Source of the DNA: Astragalus membranaceus
Taxonomy: Eukaryota; Streptophyta; Magnoliopsida; Fabales; Fabaceae
Direction of reading: 5' to 3'
Assembly: GCA_039519185.1 (NCBI GenBank)
Contig: CM076847.1
Span: forward strand, 45,974,031-46,038,030
Length of the DNA stretch: 64,000 nt
The notes below the pieces were generated by a model, which did not search any database, was not told the origin of the DNA, and saw nothing but the letters and a program-made list of their open reading frames with translations. Each line of letters starts with the position of its first letter. Position 1 is the stretch's first letter. The position numbers and the translations under genes were made by a program. This document shows positions 62,616 through 64,000 of this stretch, in pieces.

Positions 62616-63747
62616 AGTGGTATCAAAGCATCGACCTGGTGCTTACACATGGAAGACGCGATGTGCGATCAAGAAGAAACTGAAGCAATGAATCAGTTAC
62701 ATTTGAAGATGGACAAGTCTCATGAAAAATTGCTCAACCTTGTTGATAGATCTCTCGATGCCTTGGCTGAGATCAAAACTCTGTTTCTTAATCAAAGGAA
62801 ATCACACCAGCAGAGAAGTCCATGTTCATCATCCTGGAGTTGCAATGCAGCTTGGAATTCTGAAATCAGTGTCACCATTGAGGATAAATTGAAGGAGGAG
62901 GAAATAGCTTGGATTTCCGATTCAAAATCAGCATTCCTCCCAGGAATTACAAATCGATTTGCAAAAAGAAAGTGATGCGCCAGATGCCGGCACGAATGAA
63001 GTAGCGGCAGACACTACCGAAGAAGATTTCACCAATCTCTTCAATGACGAACTCGCTTCCGAACCAAACTATGAAATCGTGGCAGATCTAGTTTCGGAGC
63101 TTGCGCCGTTGACGACCAGCGACGAAGTAGAAGAGGACGTCACAGAGATAGTGTCCAACGACGAATCTATTGTCGATCTAGTTCCTGATCTCGTGCAGTT
63201 GATATCCAGTGACGACGACGCAACTAGCTTGGTTCAAGCACCGATTGAAAGCAACCTAGAAGCAGCGGTGGATGCCGTCAAAGAAGATCTCTACAGCCAC
63301 CATCAGACCCGCGATGATGAAGCCGTTGCCGAGCGAGACAATGGAGATGCTACCGGCTCCTCTGTCAAGAACGTGTCACTTCTTGATACTGGACCATATG
63401 ATCCAGGTCCATTCAGCTTACTCCCCCTCAACCCTATTAAGTTGGGTTTTCCTGAATTTGAGATGGTTGAAGCTTACAACCATGCTATCTGCTATGATAA
63501 TGAGGAGGAGTTTTGTGTAAGATTGAAAGATTCCTGGTCCAAGCAAAGAAAGAGAGAAATCTGTCTTCCCTGTTCTAAGGACTCACAAGGACCAATTCAC
63601 TACGGGGGCATATTTTACACTAAGGTAATTAATGAGCACCCTATGATTGATGCTTATAGAAATTCCTTTGAGCTTTCTTTGGTGTGCTACAATTGCTTGG
63701 GAACTGGTTATAAAAATAGCAAGGAATCAAATGATCTTAATAGTTAA
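62616..63747 (+). pseudogene. Interior of the second small LTR element, two overlapping ORFs
   Basis: Frame A (62649-62975) starts MEDAMCDQEETEA. Frame B (open from about 62920 to 63747) continues with an acidic Asp/Glu/Val-rich region (DLVSELAPLTTSDEVEEDV) and ends with a more globular part (PGPFSLLPLNPIKLGFPEF, EICLPCSKDSQGPIHYGG, YRNSFELSLVCYNCLG). Frame B has no ATG at its start, so a frameshift probably separates one original protein. I do not recognise it; a captured host gene or an element-specific protein are both possible. Confidence 0.45.
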
Positions 63748-64000
63748 TATTATTACTCTAGTCGTGACATCAAATGTGGTTCTGGATTTTGCTGAAATTT
63801 TTTTGAGTGTTGGAATTTCTAACCATGACACCTATCGTTGCCAACCTTGGTCATTTGGAAGTGTAATACCAATTATTTGATGATCCACACAATTAGTAAG
63901 AATTTTGATCCTGCCACAGCATGTGGTGCCGTTATTGTGAATTAACCAAGCAACTTCTAAGAGTTTGATGTTGATATTGGTGTACGCTTGTCTGAAGTTA
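63748..64000. other. Right window end, no feature seen
   Basis: A/T-rich DNA following the stop of frame B. No LTR, splice-supported exon or repeat is recognised. Confidence 0.5.

Overview
This is a plant nuclear window, almost certainly from a legume and probably a papilionoid. The evidence is the set of LTR-retrotransposon lineages (Athila, Ogre/Tat with a ~4.1 kb LTR, SIRE, an Ale-type copia), a CACTA transposon, spliced host-gene fragments, and AT-rich non-coding DNA. The species call is inference. No bacterial-type features, RNA genes or CRISPR arrays were seen.

Layout. Bases 1-41432 are a tandem direct duplication of a ~24,857 bp unit. Bases 1-16575 are the right-hand part of unit 1, 16576-41432 are all of unit 2, and sequence from 41433 is single-copy. 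The join at 16575/16576 sits inside a SIRE gag gene, so it is not an LTR-LTR recombination. Each unit holds, left to right: (i) a minus-strand LTR element with a long proline-rich/acidic ORF, split by a 9.3 kb Athila element (17488-26823, target duplication GGAGG); (ii) a fragment of a CC-NBS-LRR resistance gene; (iii) a copia element (LTR, gag, protease, integrase) that changes abruptly into the 3' two thirds of an Ogre element; (iv) the Ogre 3' LTR, split by a SIRE element (39824-46047, target duplication CAATA). By eye the copies differ at only about a dozen isolated bases plus a few indels, so the duplication is very young, or is an assembly artefact that reads must exclude.

46048-49599 is the rest of the Ogre LTR. 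49600-60966 is DNA-transposon territory. Two adjacent foldback elements share the same terminal repeats, and the left one is split by an 8.8 kb CACTA element (50146-58933, target duplication TAA). That CACTA has no recognisable transposase. It carries same-strand fragments of at least four unrelated host genes: PPR, GDSL lipase with introns, type-A response regulator, and a NET/KIP1 actin-binding domain. It also carries a solo LTR (51814-54437, target duplication GCTAA).

At the right end is the first exon of a PWWP-domain-like gene (61030-61582). Its apparent first intron holds small LTR elements in tandem (269 bp LTRs at 61770 and 62347) and an unrecognised ORF running towards the window end.

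Inferred order of events: Ogre and copia joined; SIRE entered the Ogre LTR; Athila entered the minus-strand element; both happened before the 24.9 kb duplication, because both units share those insertions and their frameshifts. The three Athila LTRs then acquired a mosaic of shared variants that suggests gene conversion. None of the retroelements here looks able to move by itself: every pol region is broken by a deletion, frameshift or fusion.
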